Assembly (NCBI RefSeq): GCF_902499075.1
Contig: NZ_CABVPP010000020.1
Location: forward strand, 1 to 64,000
DNA: 64,000 bases
DNA from: Burkholderia pseudomultivorans
GTDB taxonomy: Bacteria > Pseudomonadota > Gammaproteobacteria > Burkholderiales > Burkholderiaceae
Reading direction: 5' to 3'
Position 1 is the stretch's first letter. Each line of letters starts with the position of its first letter. Positions 1-8,901 of the stretch are shown piece by piece. The translations under genes were made by a program, and so were the position numbers. The notes below the pieces were generated by a model, which was given only the letters and a program-made list of their open reading frames with translations, made no database searches and was not told the DNA's origin.

Positions 1-242
1 CCGCCGATGATCGCGCCGGTGCGCTCGCGACGGTTCGACGTCACGGCGCCGCCTGCGCCGCCGCCGATCGCGCCGCCGATCACCGAGCCGGTGCTGCCGC
101 CGACCGCGCCGCCGACGGCTGCGCCGGCTACCCCGCCGAGCGCGCCGCCAAGCGCGTTGTTCAAATCGCTAGCTGCTGCCGGCAGCGAAGTCGCGCCGAC
201 GAAAGCGGCGACGACGAGAGTGGGGGCGATCTTCTTCCACAT
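1..242 (-). CDS. Glycine-zipper exported protein (N-terminal part, runs off the window)
   Basis: The ATG at 242 is preceded by AGGAAGA about 8 nt upstream. The first 25 or so residues (MWKKIAPTLVVAAFVGATSL, then PAAAS) form a signal peptide with an AAA-S cleavage site. After it comes a glycine-zipper segment with GGxxGGxxG-type spacing (GGALGG, GGAVGG, GGAIGGG), the pattern of small envelope proteins of the glycine-zipper 2TM/OsmB type. The C-terminus lies beyond base 1, so length and lipidation cannot be judged; no lipobox cysteine is visible. Role unknown, probably periplasmic or outer-membrane associated. Confidence 0.75.
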   Translation of the reverse strand, partial: MWKKIAPTLVVAAFVGATSLPAAASDLNNALGGALGGVAGAAVGGAVGGSTGSVIGGAIGGGAGGAVTSNRRERTGAIIG

Positions 243-610
243 GCCCGTATTCTTCCTGGTTGGTTATCGAAGGTGCGCTCGGTACGGTGATTTGAACCGA
301 TCGACGCCGATTCAGGCATTGTGCCGAACCCCGGACCAATTCATTTCAATGAGCTTGCGGCGAAGAATAGCACCGGTCCCGCGCTCTTGACCCCGGGATT
401 CTGGTAACAAGTTGTTTACGGAAAACGCGGGTATACACGGAGCCGGACACGCCGGCTGAAACCCGCGTCGGCGCGGGCTTCGATACGGGTTCCGTCCCTC
501 CGAAGCAGGATGCCGACCGGGCACGGTGTCGCGCGGTCGCGACACCGGATGCCGCGCATGCCGCACGCGACGACGCCGGCACTCGTCCGTCGCCGGAGGC
601 AGTGAAGAAG
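243..610. other. Intergenic region without a gene
   Basis: 368 bases between two minus-strand genes. I see no convincing short ORF. It holds the ribosome binding site of the glycine-zipper gene at its left end and two GC-rich hairpins: 462-477 (CCCGCG/CGCGGG around TCGG, followed on the minus strand by TTTC) and 524-547. Both lie downstream of the ICMT-like gene and may end its transcript. Confidence 0.5.
524..547 (-). terminator. Hairpin downstream of the ICMT-like gene
   Basis: Perfect 10-bp inverted repeat (CGGTGTCGCG / CGCGACACCG) with a 4-nt loop, 64 nt past the stop codon of the ICMT-like gene. There is no T-run on the minus strand, so intrinsic termination is possible but not certain. 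Confidence 0.4.
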
Positions 611-1270
611 TCAGTACAGGCCGGGAATCAGTCGCCAGGTTCGTGCGCAATACGCGTCGTATTCGGCGCCGAACTGCGAGCGCAGCAGCGCCTCCTCGGC
701 ACGGATGCGCGCGACGAGCGGCACGAGCATCAGCACGACCAGCAGCACGCCGACGCCCGAGCGGAACGCGAACGCCCAGCCGACCGCATTGACGAGCAGG
801 CCGAGATAGCTCGGATTGCGGATGCGCCGGTAGATGCCGTCCGTCACCAGCGCATGGCCCGGCTGGATCGCGACGAGCCCGCTGAAGCGCTTGCCGAGCA
901 CGAACACCGGCCAGATGCGCAGCGCGCCGCCTGCGACATACAGCACGACGCCGATCCATCGCAGCGCATCGCCGCCGAACGTCCAGAAATCGAGCTGGTC
1001 CGTCAGCGCGGGCAGATACGCGAGCAGCAATCCGAACAGCGCGAACGCCGCGAGCACCCAGCGGTTGTCGCGGCTTTCGCGCTCGCCGGCGCTCAGGTTG
1101 CCTTCGGTGAACATCGCGACGACGGCCATCGCGAGCGTTGCGACGACGATCACGACCAGCGGCGGATGGGAAAAGAATGCGTCGAACCCGCCGATGCCGA
1201 GCACGGCGAGCCCGAGGTAGACGAGCGTGGACACGCTCGACAGGATCGCGACCTTGGGCGTGAGTGCCAT
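611..1270 (-). CDS. Isoprenylcysteine carboxyl methyltransferase (ICMT/PEMT) family membrane protein
   Basis: 219 residues starting at MALTPKV; GAGG sits about 8 nt before this ATG, and a longer reading has no such site. About five hydrophobic segments are visible. The C-terminal third has the family signature: GHALVTDGIYRRIRNPSYLG (the G-x-Y-x-x-x-R-x-P-x-Y core) and later RIRAEEALL and FGAEYDAY. Members are integral membrane methyltransferases using S-adenosylmethionine; in bacteria the substrate is generally unknown, since prenylated proteins are rare. It stands alone, with no clear operon partner. Confidence 0.85.
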   Translation of the reverse strand: MALTPKVAILSSVSTLVYLGLAVLGIGGFDAFFSHPPLVVIVVATLAMAVVAMFTEGNLSAGERESRDNRWVLAAFALFGLLLAYLPALTDQLDFWTFGGDALRWIGVVLYVAGGALRIWPVFVLGKRFSGLVAIQPGHALVTDGIYRRIRNPSYLGLLVNAVGWAFAFRSGVGVLLVVLMLVPLVARIRAEEALLRSQFGAEYDAYCARTWRLIPGLY

Positions 1271-1422
1271 CGCTGCCTCGCCGGGATGCGTTTTCCTGTG
1301 AAGTATAGGATCCCGGGCGAACGATGCGCGTGCGGCGCGTGACGCGCCGCACCGGTCGTCATGCGGGCGACGCCGGACCGGTTCGTCCGGCACACGGGCA
1401 AACAGCCGTGCCCGCCGGACGC

Positions 1423-1587
1423 TCAGCGAATCCGGAAGTTGCCGCCGATGCCGACGCTGATCGGCGGTGCGTAATACGCGGGCGCATAGCCATAGTACGC
1501 CGGCGCGGGCGCATATCCGTAAGGCGGCGCGACATAGCAGCCGGACAGGCCGCCGATCAGGGCAAGCGTGAGGAGTAGTCTGGTCAT
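1423..1587 (-). CDS. Small Tyr/Pro/Ala-rich lipoprotein
   Basis: 54 residues. MTRLLLTLALIGGLSGC is a lipoprotein signal with lipobox LSGC and acylated Cys17. The mature part is a low-complexity string of YGYAPA/YYAPP-type repeats ending in VGIGGNFRIR. Small PYYYPPP-type envelope proteins like this are common in Burkholderia and have no assigned function. An in-frame ATG nine codons upstream exists, but starting there would bury the signal peptide. SD sequence is weak. Confidence 0.7.
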   Translation of the reverse strand: MTRLLLTLALIGGLSGCYVAPPYGYAPAPAYYGYAPAYYAPPISVGIGGNFRIR

Positions 1588-1842
1588 GGCTCGGATCCCG
1601 GCGCTAAACAACACGAAAGACGAATGGCATCGTGCGAAGGCCGCGCCGCCGCGGTGCGCGCGGCGGCCGGACGAAGCGGCGATCCGCCCTTCCCGTCGCT
1701 CGATGAAGCAATGCGCCGAGTCTAGCGCGCGGCTTTCCGGGCCGCGTTTCGTGCGCGGTTACACGTATTACCTCGCATGACCGCTGAAACAGATGGCAGC
1801 GACGCGGCGGCCGGCAAGCGCGCGGCCCCGCCGTCGTGCGCG

Positions 1843-2262
1843 TTACACGAAGTGCGCGCGGATCCGCTGCGCGATCGATTCGAGCGTCGCCGCATCGGCC
1901 ATGTCGCGCGCATGCATCCGCAATTCGACGCCTTCCGAGCGCGGAATCACGTGGAAGTGCACGTGCGCGACCGTCTGGCCCGCCGCCGCGCCGTTGAACT
2001 GGCCGATGAACAGGCCGTCCGGTTCGAGCGCCGCACGCACCGCCGCCGCGACGCGCTGCGTCATGCGGATGCTCGCCGCGGCCGCGTCGCCGGACAGGTC
2101 GAAGATCTGCGCCGCGGGCTCCTTCGGGATCACGAGCACGTGGCCGTCGGCCTGCGGCATCAGGTCCATGATCGCGACGGTCGCGTCGTCTTCGGCGACC
2201 TTCACGCACGGCAGTTCGCCGCGCAGGATTTTTGCGAACGGGTTGTTGTTGTCGTAGGACAT
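1843..2262 (-). CDS. HIT family protein
   Basis: 139 residues, normal for the family. The histidine-triad motif HVHFHVIP is at about residues 100-107, and the N-terminal part has the typical PFAKILRGELPC and HVLVIPKEP segments. HIT hydrolases cleave nucleoside phosphoramidates or dinucleotides; the second triad His is the nucleophile. Overall layout is of the Hint/HinT-like branch, but the exact substrate cannot be told. The gene stands alone, divergent from the serine hydrolase. Confidence 0.9.
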   Translation of the reverse strand: MSYDNNNPFAKILRGELPCVKVAEDDATVAIMDLMPQADGHVLVIPKEPAAQIFDLSGDAAAASIRMTQRVAAAVRAALEPDGLFIGQFNGAAAGQTVAHVHFHVIPRSEGVELRMHARDMADAATLESIAQRIRAHFV

Positions 2263-2439
2263 GGCGTTTTTCCGGTAACGGTTGGCTGGGAGATCGATGT
2301 CGGACGATTATCGGCCGATGCGCGGCCCGATTTCAACTCGCGGCGCCGCGCGTCATACAGCCGCGATTGCCACCCGTCGCCCGAACCTGCGACACTGCCG
2401 GATCGTTGCCGGCCGGCACGCCATCGAGGACGCTCGCGC

Positions 2440-3843
2440 ATGACGATCCCCGTCAAACCGTTGATTCGACGCGGCCTCGCGGTCGCGCTCGTCGCCGCGC
2501 TCGGCTATGCCGGCTACATGCTGTCGCGGCTCGCGCCGATCGCCACCGGCTACGCGGCCAAGGCGCTGTGTTCGGGCGTGTTCGTGTCGGGCCGGCCGGC
2601 CGCGTCGGTAATCGACGTCGACATCATGGCCGGCGTGCATCCGCTGCTGAAGCTGGTGCGGCCGTCGATCGATGCCGAGCACCATCGCGCCCGCGCGACC
2701 TTCGCCGGCTTCGCCGAACGCGACGCCGAATTCCGCCCCGGGCTCGGCTGCACGCTCGTGCTCGGGCCGTCGCCGGGCGCACTGCCGGCCGCGCTGCCGC
2801 CGTTCCCCGATCCGCCGCCCGCCCGACCCGAGCCGCTCGCCGCACTGCCGGCCGGCATCGACGCGCGCAAGCTGCGGACGGCGCTCGACCGCGCATTCGA
2901 CGAGCCCGACCCGGCGCGGCCGCGCCGCACGCGCGCGGTCGTCGTGATGTGGCGCGGCGAGGTGATCGCCGAGCGCTATGCGCCCGGCTTCACCGCCGAC
3001 ACGCCGCTGCCCGGCTGGTCGATGACGAAGAGCGTGACGGCCGCGCTGGTCGGCACGCTCGTCGCGCAGCACCGGCTGTCGCCGGACGCATCGGCGCTGC
3101 TGCCCGAATGGCGCGGCCGCGGCGATCCGCGCGCGGCCATCACGCTCGACGAACTGCTGCGGATGACGAGCGGCCTGCACTTCAACGAGGACTACGACGA
3201 CCCGCTGTCCGATGTCGCCGTGATGCTGTTCACGCAGCCCGATACCGCGCGGTTCGCATCGACCATGCCGCTCGCCGCGCAGCCCGGCACGCAGTGGTAC
3301 TACTCGAGCGGCACGACCGAGATCGTCGCGCGCGTGATGCGCGACGCGCTGGGCGGCAGCGGGCAAGACTATTTGTCGTTCCCGCGGCGCGCGCTGTTCG
3401 CGCCGCTCGGGATGCGCAGCGCCGTGTTCGAGCCCGATGCGGCCGGCACGCTGGCCGGCGCGTCGTTCATGTATGCGAGCGCGCGCGACTGGGCGCGCTT
3501 CGGCCAGCTTCTGCTGCAGGACGGCGTATGGAACGGGCAGCGGCTGCTGCCGGAAGGCTGGGTGCGCTACATGGCGAGCGCGACGCCACTGTCGCCGCGC
3601 CAGGAATTCGGCGCGCATCTGTGGGTCAAGGTGCCGGAACCGTTCAACGACCGGGATCCGCATGCGAGCGCGATGCCGGCCGACGCGTTTCATGCGGTCG
3701 GCCACGAAGGACAGTTCGTCAGCGTGGTGCCGAGCCGGCAGCTGGTGGTCGTGCGGCTCGGGCTGTCGCGCCCCGAATCCGCGTGGAATCACGAGGCGTT
3801 TCTCGCGCGCGTGCTCGACGCGCTGCCGCCGGCCGGCGGATAG
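2440..3843 (+). CDS. Membrane-anchored serine hydrolase (class C beta-lactamase-like fold)
   Basis: 467 residues. An N-terminal hydrophobic anchor (about residues 12-30) is followed by a linker rich in Pro and Ala. The catalytic domain from about residue 145 has SMTK (Ser194-x-x-Lys197), YSSG (288-291) as the second motif, and GHEGQ near residue 421 in place of the KTG box. This is the pattern of periplasmic beta-lactamase-like esterases and peptidases (EstB type) rather than true beta-lactamases. Substrate unknown. ATG chosen because the hydrophobic anchor starts there. Confidence 0.8.
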   Translation: MTIPVKPLIRRGLAVALVAALGYAGYMLSRLAPIATGYAAKALCSGVFVSGRPAASVIDVDIMAGVHPLLKLVRPSIDAEHHRARATFAGFAERDAEFRPGLGCTLVLGPSPGALPAALPPFPDPPPARPEPLAALPAGIDARKLRTALDRAFDEPDPARPRRTRAVVVMWRGEVIAERYAPGFTADTPLPGWSMTKSVTAALVGTLVAQHRLSPDASALLPEWRGRGDPRAAITLDELLRMTSGLHFNEDYDDPLSDVAVMLFTQPDTARFASTMPLAAQPGTQWYYSSGTTEIVARVMRDALGGSGQDYLSFPRRALFAPLGMRSAVFEPDAAGTLAGASFMYASARDWARFGQLLLQDGVWNGQRLLPEGWVRYMASATPLSPRQEFGAHLWVKVPEPFNDRDPHASAMPADAFHAVGHEGQFVSVVPSRQLVVVRLGLSRPESAWNHEAFLARVLDALPPAGG

Positions 3844-3942
3844 CGGGCAACGCGGGTAACGCGTACCCGCGCAGCGTGGGCACGACCGACCGAGGTATCG
3901 GCTGGCTCTCGCCCGTGCACCGGCCGCCGATACCGCGGCGCG

Positions 3943-4566
3943 TCAGGGGTTCGCGCTGCCGCCGTAGGTCTTGAACCCTTCGCGCGTCGCGAGCCGCTCG
4001 ACATAGCGGCTCACCGCCGGGAAGTCCGGGTGCTCGAACGGCGTGCCGAACCAGCGGTTCACCGACAGCCCGATCGGAATATCGGCCAGCGTGAACCGAT
4101 CGCCGGCCACGAACGCGCCGGTCGCCTCGAGCTGCGCGTTCAGCACGCGCATGTGCTTCGTCCAGTTCGCGATCGACTGCGCGATCGCGGCCGGATCCTG
4201 ATGCTCGGGCGCTTTGCGCACGAGGCCGAGAAACGCGGGCGGCCACGCGCGATTCAGGTCCGATCCCTGCCAGTCGATCCATTGGTCGACCCGCGCGCGG
4301 GCCTGCGGCTCGACCGGATAAAGCGACGCGTCGCCATGGCGGTTCGCGAGATAGCGGAGGATCGTGTTCGATTCCCACAGCACGAAATCGCCGTCCTTGA
4401 TGACGGGCACGAGACCGTTCGGATTCAGCGCGAGATAGGCCGGATCGTCGGTCGAGCGAAAGCCCGAGCCCCAGTCTTCGCGTTCGAACGGCAGGTTCAG
4501 CTCGGCGCACAGCCACAGCACCTTGCGTACGTTGATGGACGGGATCTTGCCGAGTATCTGCAGCAT
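3943..4566 (-). CDS. Glutathione S-transferase family protein
   Basis: 207 residues. The thioredoxin-like N-terminal domain (about 1-80) contains [20 protein letters not shown], the cis-Pro/glutathione-binding WESNTI segment. The C-terminal helical domain carries the N-capping box FTLADI. The N-terminus starts directly at [18 protein letters not shown], with Ser/Asn where the catalytic Ser/Tyr usually lies. Likely conjugates glutathione to an unknown electrophile. Downstream of the operon ending at 4681 but 114 bases away, so co-transcription is uncertain. Confidence 0.88.
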   Translation of the reverse strand: MLQILGKIPSINVRKVLWLCAELNLPFEREDWGSGFRSTDDPAYLALNPNGLVPVIKDGDFVLWESNTILRYLANRHGDASLYPVEPQARARVDQWIDWQGSDLNRAWPPAFLGLVRKAPEHQDPAAIAQSIANWTKHMRVLNAQLEATGAFVAGDRFTLADIPIGLSVNRWFGTPFEHPDFPAVSRYVERLATREGFKTYGGSANP

Positions 4567-4680
4567 GCGGGCTCCTTGTGAGGTCGGAATGCGGAGCGCC
4601 CGCGACGCGTGAGCACCGCGGACGCCTTACCGTCGAAGTTATACACGACCTCGTCGAAAACCACAGCCCTCGACCGCACA

Positions 4681-6129
4681 CTACCGTCCGGTCAGGTCGC
4701 GCAGCGCGTGCTCGGCGGTCGGGAACCGAAACACGAAGCCGTATTGCTGCAGCCGCGCAGGCGTCACGCGCTGCCCGTCCAGCAGCAGTTCGGCCATTTC
4801 GCCCATCGCGCAGCGCAGCGGCGCGGCCGGCAGGTGCAGCCATGCGGGACGGCGCAGCACCTTCGCGACGACCTGCACGAATTCGCGCTGGCTCAGCGCC
4901 GCGGGCGCGACCGCGTTGTAGACGCCCTGCATGCGCGGATCCGACATCGCGCGCGCGACGATCCGCAGCACATCGTCGCGATGAATCCAGCTCATCACCT
5001 GCGCACCGTCGCCGAGACGGCCGCCGAAGCCGACGTAGTGCGGCAGCAGCATCGGCCGCAGCGCGCCGCCGGGACCGAACACGATGCCGAGCCGCAGCAC
5101 GACAGTACGCACGCCGTGACGCGCCAGCGGCTGCGCAGACGCCTCCCATTGCCGGCACAGCTCGGACATGAACCCGCTGCCGGCACGGCTGTCTTCGTCG
5201 ACCCGTTCATCGGGCGCGCGCACACCGTAGTAGCCGATCGCGGAAGCCTGTATCCACGTGCGCGGCTTAACTTCGGCGGTCTCGACCCATTGCATCAGCG
5301 AGCGCGTGACGCCGGCGCGGCTGGCGAGCAGCAGCGCCTGCCGGCGCTTGCTCCAGCGCGCGCCGAGCACGGGTGCGCCGGCGAGGTTGACGACCGTATC
5401 GAACCGCTCGTGCGGACGCAGCTGCGCAGCCGACGTCACGCTGCGCACGCGCCCGTGGAACTGGTACGCGGCGCGCAGCGGATCGCGCGTCAGCAGCGTG
5501 ATCGTATGACCGGCGTCGAGCAGGCGGTTGACGAGCGCTTCGCCGATGAAACCCGTGCCGCCGGTGACCAGCACGTTGCCGGGCGACAGCCCGTCGAACG
5601 GATTGGCGACCGGCGCGCGCCGCGCGATCCGGCACGCGGCGATGCCGTCGCGGATGCCCGACGCGGTCACGCCGATCGCGAACACGGTCAGCAGCGCGCC
5701 GCGCCATCCGGCATCGACGACGTGCAGTGCGGTCGGCGCCTGCGCCCAGTCGGCCAGCTGCATCGCATACAGGCCGATCAGCGCGCCGCCGTTGACGGCC
5801 AGCAGCGTATGCAGCACGCGCTCGGTCGCCGGCAGCTTGCGGCTGCGGTCCTCGACGACGAAATCCCACAGCGTCAGCAGCACTTCGACGCCGAGCACGG
5901 CCGCGATGGCCGCCACCCACGCGCCATGGAACGCGAGCCGCGCGAACGACGCGAACACGAGACCGTAGAGCACGGACCGCACCGCGTGGATCGCGAGTTC
6001 CCGCCGCGCATGCGGCCGGTGCGGCAGGTCCTGCGTGAGCTCGTGATGATAGAGCGTGTCGAATGCGCCCATCGCGCCCTGCACGATCAGCAGGTCGATG
6101 GCCCAGTCGAAAGCAGGCAAGCCGTTCAT
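4681..6129 (-). CDS. TIGR01777-type SDR epimerase with an N-terminal membrane domain
   Basis: 482 residues. Residues 1-170 form a membrane domain with about four hydrophobic segments and clustered histidines (LYHHEL, PHRPH). From residue 184 an NAD-binding Rossmann domain starts (NVLVTGGTGFIGEALV; GGTGFIG 190-196) and continues as a TIGR01777 epimerase-like domain (QASAIGYYG, VLRLGIVFGPGGALRPM, SWIHRDD). The start ATG overlaps the upstream DUF393 stop codon (ATGA), so translation is probably coupled. It is the last gene of a four-gene operon. Membrane fusion to this SDR type is uncommon; function unknown, presumably redox or epimerisation of a membrane-bound substrate. Confidence 0.82.
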   Translation of the reverse strand: MNGLPAFDWAIDLLIVQGAMGAFDTLYHHELTQDLPHRPHARRELAIHAVRSVLYGLVFASFARLAFHGAWVAAIAAVLGVEVLLTLWDFVVEDRSRKLPATERVLHTLLAVNGGALIGLYAMQLADWAQAPTALHVVDAGWRGALLTVFAIGVTASGIRDGIAACRIARRAPVANPFDGLSPGNVLVTGGTGFIGEALVNRLLDAGHTITLLTRDPLRAAYQFHGRVRSVTSAAQLRPHERFDTVVNLAGAPVLGARWSKRRQALLLASRAGVTRSLMQWVETAEVKPRTWIQASAIGYYGVRAPDERVDEDSRAGSGFMSELCRQWEASAQPLARHGVRTVVLRLGIVFGPGGALRPMLLPHYVGFGGRLGDGAQVMSWIHRDDVLRIVARAMSDPRMQGVYNAVAPAALSQREFVQVVAKVLRRPAWLHLPAAPLRCAMGEMAELLLDGQRVTPARLQQYGFVFRFPTAEHALRDLTGR

Positions 6130-6989
6130 GCGGCGTCCCTCCTCCACAGCCAGACGAGCGGCGGCACCAGCGCGGCCAGCGCCGCCACGTCCGCCGCGAT
6201 ATTGATTCCGATACCTGCATGCCACGACATCATCAGGTCCTGCGGCGCCCAGACCAGCAGGCCGGCGAGCAGCCATCCCCATACGGCCCGCCTGCGCAGC
6301 CGGTTGCCGAGATGCACGAGCGCCAGCATCCAGATCGACAGGCATTGCAGCGTCGCGCCGAGCAGCGACATCCACCACAGCTGCTGAAGGCGCGCGGGAA
6401 CCGGCGCCGCGGCCGCCCAGAAGTGGCGTTCGATGCCGATGTGATAGCCGTCGAGCAGCGGCGAACCGGCGATCCACGGCAGCGCCGCACCGACGAGCAG
6501 GTGCACGATCGCCGCGCCGACCATCCAGCTCACCGCGACGCGGCGCGCGCGGTCGTGTTCGTGGATCCGGGCACCGGTGCGATCCGCTCCGCACGTGCAC
6601 CCCGTCGAGTCGCAGGCCTCGGCTGCCCGATACCCGAGCCAGCGCGACAGTACATGTCGATTGCGGGCGACGCACCGATACAGCACCGCCAGCGCGCTTC
6701 GCATTCCCGGCACGCGAAGCGGCCACACGAGCCAGCGGCGGCCGGCCAGCGCATAAGCCGTCAGGATGGCGTCCACGCCGGCCACGATGCGTCCATCGGG
6801 CAGGCGGCCGTGCAGTTCGCGATTCAGCGCCGCGCGATCGACGCCTGGCGGCGCGGGATCGAAACCGGGCCCGGCGATGTCGACGAACGCCAGCCGGCGC
6901 TGCGTGTCCGAGGCGCCGAGACGCCGCACCTGCTCCACGCATAACGGGCACCGGCCATCGAAATACAGCACCAGTTGATCCGCTTTCAT
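6126..6989 (-). CDS. DUF393 (DCC family thiol-disulfide oxidoreductase-like) membrane protein
   Basis: 287 residues from the ATG at 6989, which has AAGGAG 8 nt upstream; a GTG three codons earlier is less well placed. Residues 1-110 are a DUF393 domain with VLYFDGRCPLC (Cys14-x-x-Cys17), the motif that names the DCC family. A second Cys-rich stretch (CDSTGCTC, near residues 130-137) and about four C-terminal transmembrane segments follow. DCC proteins are thought to be thioredoxin-like. Sits 54 bases after the DUF2269 gene and overlaps the epimerase gene by 4 bases. Confidence 0.8.
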   Translation of the reverse strand: MKADQLVLYFDGRCPLCVEQVRRLGASDTQRRLAFVDIAGPGFDPAPPGVDRAALNRELHGRLPDGRIVAGVDAILTAYALAGRRWLVWPLRVPGMRSALAVLYRCVARNRHVLSRWLGYRAAEACDSTGCTCGADRTGARIHEHDRARRVAVSWMVGAAIVHLLVGAALPWIAGSPLLDGYHIGIERHFWAAAAPVPARLQQLWWMSLLGATLQCLSIWMLALVHLGNRLRRRAVWGWLLAGLLVWAPQDLMMSWHAGIGINIAADVAALAALVPPLVWLWRRDAA

Positions 6990-7043
6990 GCTTTGCACTC
7001 CTTTTTTATTCCGGCAACCGCGACCCGATGCATCGATCGACGG

Positions 7044-7514
7044 TCACATCGGCTTGAGCACCATCAGGAAATAGACGCCCAGCATCGCGAAGAACGCCGG
7101 ATAGCCGAGCCGCTCCCAGCGCTTCGCATAGCGCCAGTACCGCTCCGGCAGCGCGGCGTCGCCGTTCGCGTGCGCGAGCTTCGCCATCGCGGCCAGTTCG
7201 ATCTGCAGCCATACGACCGGCAGCCAGCATGCGCCCGCGATCGTGTACAGCACGAGCGATGCAGCGAGCCACGGCGCATGCCATGGCCAGCCGGCCGTAT
7301 GCGCGAGCCACAGCCCCGACGCGGGCTGGAAGATCACGGCCGGCGTCGTAAACCACCAGTCGGCGCGCACCACGAGGCGCGACACGGCCGCGATCGCCGG
7401 CACCGAGCGCGTGCGGTTCGCGAAGAACAGGTAGAACGCGGTACCGAACCCGGTGCCGACCAGCAGCACCGACGACAGAATGTGCAGCGTCTTGACGACG
7501 AGATAGGTATTCAC
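7044..7514 (-). CDS. DUF2269 family integral membrane protein
   Basis: 156 residues starting with GTG at 7514, whose GTGA overlaps the stop codon of the upstream SDR gene. Four hydrophobic helices are visible, with the family-type opening VNTYLVVKTLHILSSVLLVG, where the KxLHI histidine sits at the start of helix 1. Such small four-helix proteins resemble heme- or quinone-binding membrane proteins, but no ligand is proven. The 4-base overlap and orientation tie it to the SDR/DUF393/epimerase operon. Confidence 0.8.
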   Translation of the reverse strand: MNTYLVVKTLHILSSVLLVGTGFGTAFYLFFANRTRSVPAIAAVSRLVVRADWWFTTPAVIFQPASGLWLAHTAGWPWHAPWLAASLVLYTIAGACWLPVVWLQIELAAMAKLAHANGDAALPERYWRYAKRWERLGYPAFFAMLGVYFLMVLKPM

Positions 7515-8770
7515 GAGCGTTCTTCTCCGGCAAACAGGATCGACAGGATGGCGAGAATCGGTACGTTCTTGAGCACCGGCCCGAACGGCTCGGCCAGCAG
7601 GCCGGGCATCGTGACCGCGATGACGGCCGAATACGCGACGATCAGCGCGCCCTGCGCGAGCCACAGGCGGCGCGACGGCGCGGCGACGGTCGCGACGCCG
7701 AACGCGAAATCCAGTGCGCACGCCGCATAAAGCGCGACCTGCGCGGGCAGCCCGGTCAGGTGCGCGAGCGCGAGCCGCGCGAGACTGTCGTTCAACGGAT
7801 GGACGAACGCGCTAACGACGGCCGTCCAGATCCATACGATCGCGAGCGCGCCCCGCAGCAGCGGGCGCTGCCACATCGCGAACGCGTCGCGCCGCAGCGC
7901 GGCCGCGTCCGTGCCGGCGAAGGTGCGCAGCCCGCGCGGCGGCCGCCCGAGCAGCGCGACCGTGGCGGCCGGGTCGCCGGTGTTGCCGGCCCGCAGCATC
8001 GTCCACGTGTCGCGCGTCAGCATCGCGCCCGGCATCAGCCCCGACAGCGCGGCCGCCCCACCGACCAGCGCGCCGGGCAGCGTCACGCGCAGCGCGGGCG
8101 GCAAGCCCATCGCGGCGCGATAGGCGCTCAGCATCTCGCGATACTCGACTTCGTCGCCGCCGACCACGTCGACGATCGCGTCGCCGCGCGCCGGCGCATC
8201 GACGAGCCGCGCGACGCATTCGGCGAGATCGTCGACGTGCACGGGACGCAGCACCTGACGGCCGCCGGCCGGCAGCCCGTGCACGGGCAGGCTCGCCAGC
8301 ATCCGGAACCACCGCGCCGACGCGCCGTCCGCGCCGTACACGAGTGCGGGACGCACGATCCGGGCATCGAGCGGCAGCGTGCGCAGAAAACGATCGGCGG
8401 CCAGCTTGCTCGCGAAATAGCGCGAGTCGCCGCGCTCGACACCGAGCGCCGAGATCTGGATCACGCGCCGCACACCCGCGCGAACGCAGGCCGCGAACAA
8501 CGCGCAGGGCGCCGCGCGATGCACGGTGTCGAGCGTCGCGTCGCGCCGGTCGCCGAGGATACCCACTGCATTGACCACGACCTCGACGCCGTGCCGCGTC
8601 AGCCGGTCGAGCCACGGCTCGACGTCGACGTCCTTCGCGAAATCGATCGCGATGTCGCGCGGGCCGGCCGCTGCGCGCACGCCGCGCAGCACGCGATGAC
8701 CGCGCGCTTCGAGCTGCGTGCACAGCGCCCGCCCGATAAAGCCGTTCGCGCCGCATACGAGCACGTTCAT
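7511..8770 (-). CDS. SDR-family oxidoreductase/epimerase fused to a DoxX-like membrane domain
   Basis: 419 residues. N-terminal atypical SDR: MNVLVCGANGFIGRAL (GANGFIG 7-13), then Ser107 (QISALG) and Y118FASK122, fitting the Ser/Tyr-x3-Lys catalytic set. The C-terminal 120 residues hold four hydrophobic helices of the DoxX-like type (from about residue 300). First gene of the four-gene minus-strand operon. GGAG lies about 10 nt upstream of the start, and a perfect inverted repeat at 8844-8865 lies in its promoter region. Probably an inner-membrane NAD(P)H-dependent enzyme; substrate unknown. Confidence 0.85.
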   Translation of the reverse strand: MNVLVCGANGFIGRALCTQLEARGHRVLRGVRAAAGPRDIAIDFAKDVDVEPWLDRLTRHGVEVVVNAVGILGDRRDATLDTVHRAAPCALFAACVRAGVRRVIQISALGVERGDSRYFASKLAADRFLRTLPLDARIVRPALVYGADGASARWFRMLASLPVHGLPAGGRQVLRPVHVDDLAECVARLVDAPARGDAIVDVVGGDEVEYREMLSAYRAAMGLPPALRVTLPGALVGGAAALSGLMPGAMLTRDTWTMLRAGNTGDPAATVALLGRPPRGLRTFAGTDAAALRRDAFAMWQRPLLRGALAIVWIWTAVVSAFVHPLNDSLARLALAHLTGLPAQVALYAACALDFAFGVATVAAPSRRLWLAQGALIVAYSAVIAVTMPGLLAEPFGPVLKNVPILAILSILFAGEERS

Positions 8771-8843
8771 GCCGCACGCTCCGACGCGGGGAACCGGAAC
8801 ACCAGCGGGACGGACCTGTTCATTTTCATCCTCTATTTACAGT

Positions 8844-8865
8844 TATTTCTGTACAAACAGAAATA
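8844..8865. promoter_or_regulatory. Operator of the SDR operon (site 1 of the GbsR-type regulator)
   Basis: TATTTCTGT-ACAA-ACAGAAATA, a perfect inverted repeat with 9-bp arms, 74 bases upstream of the operon start. The sequence CAGTTATTTCTGT that begins it recurs in the promoter of the neighbouring regulator gene (9456-9468), so both are probably bound by that regulator. Seen directly; the binding protein is inferred. Confidence 0.75.
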
Positions 8866-8873
8866 TTCATCGC

Positions 8874-8897
8874 AAAAAAAGCGGGCTGCCGCCCGCG
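8874..8897 (-). terminator. Rho-independent terminator of the GbsR-type regulator gene
   Basis: On the minus strand GCGGGC-GGCA-GCCCGC is followed at once by seven T. It begins 5 bases past the regulator stop codon and insulates it from the SDR operon promoter. Confidence 0.85.
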
Positions 8898-8901
8898 CAG
8901 G

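Noticed and set aside
462-477. Intrinsic terminator on the minus strand
   Set aside because: A CCCGCG/CGCGGG hairpin with TTTC only; too weak to list alone, noted with the intergenic entry.
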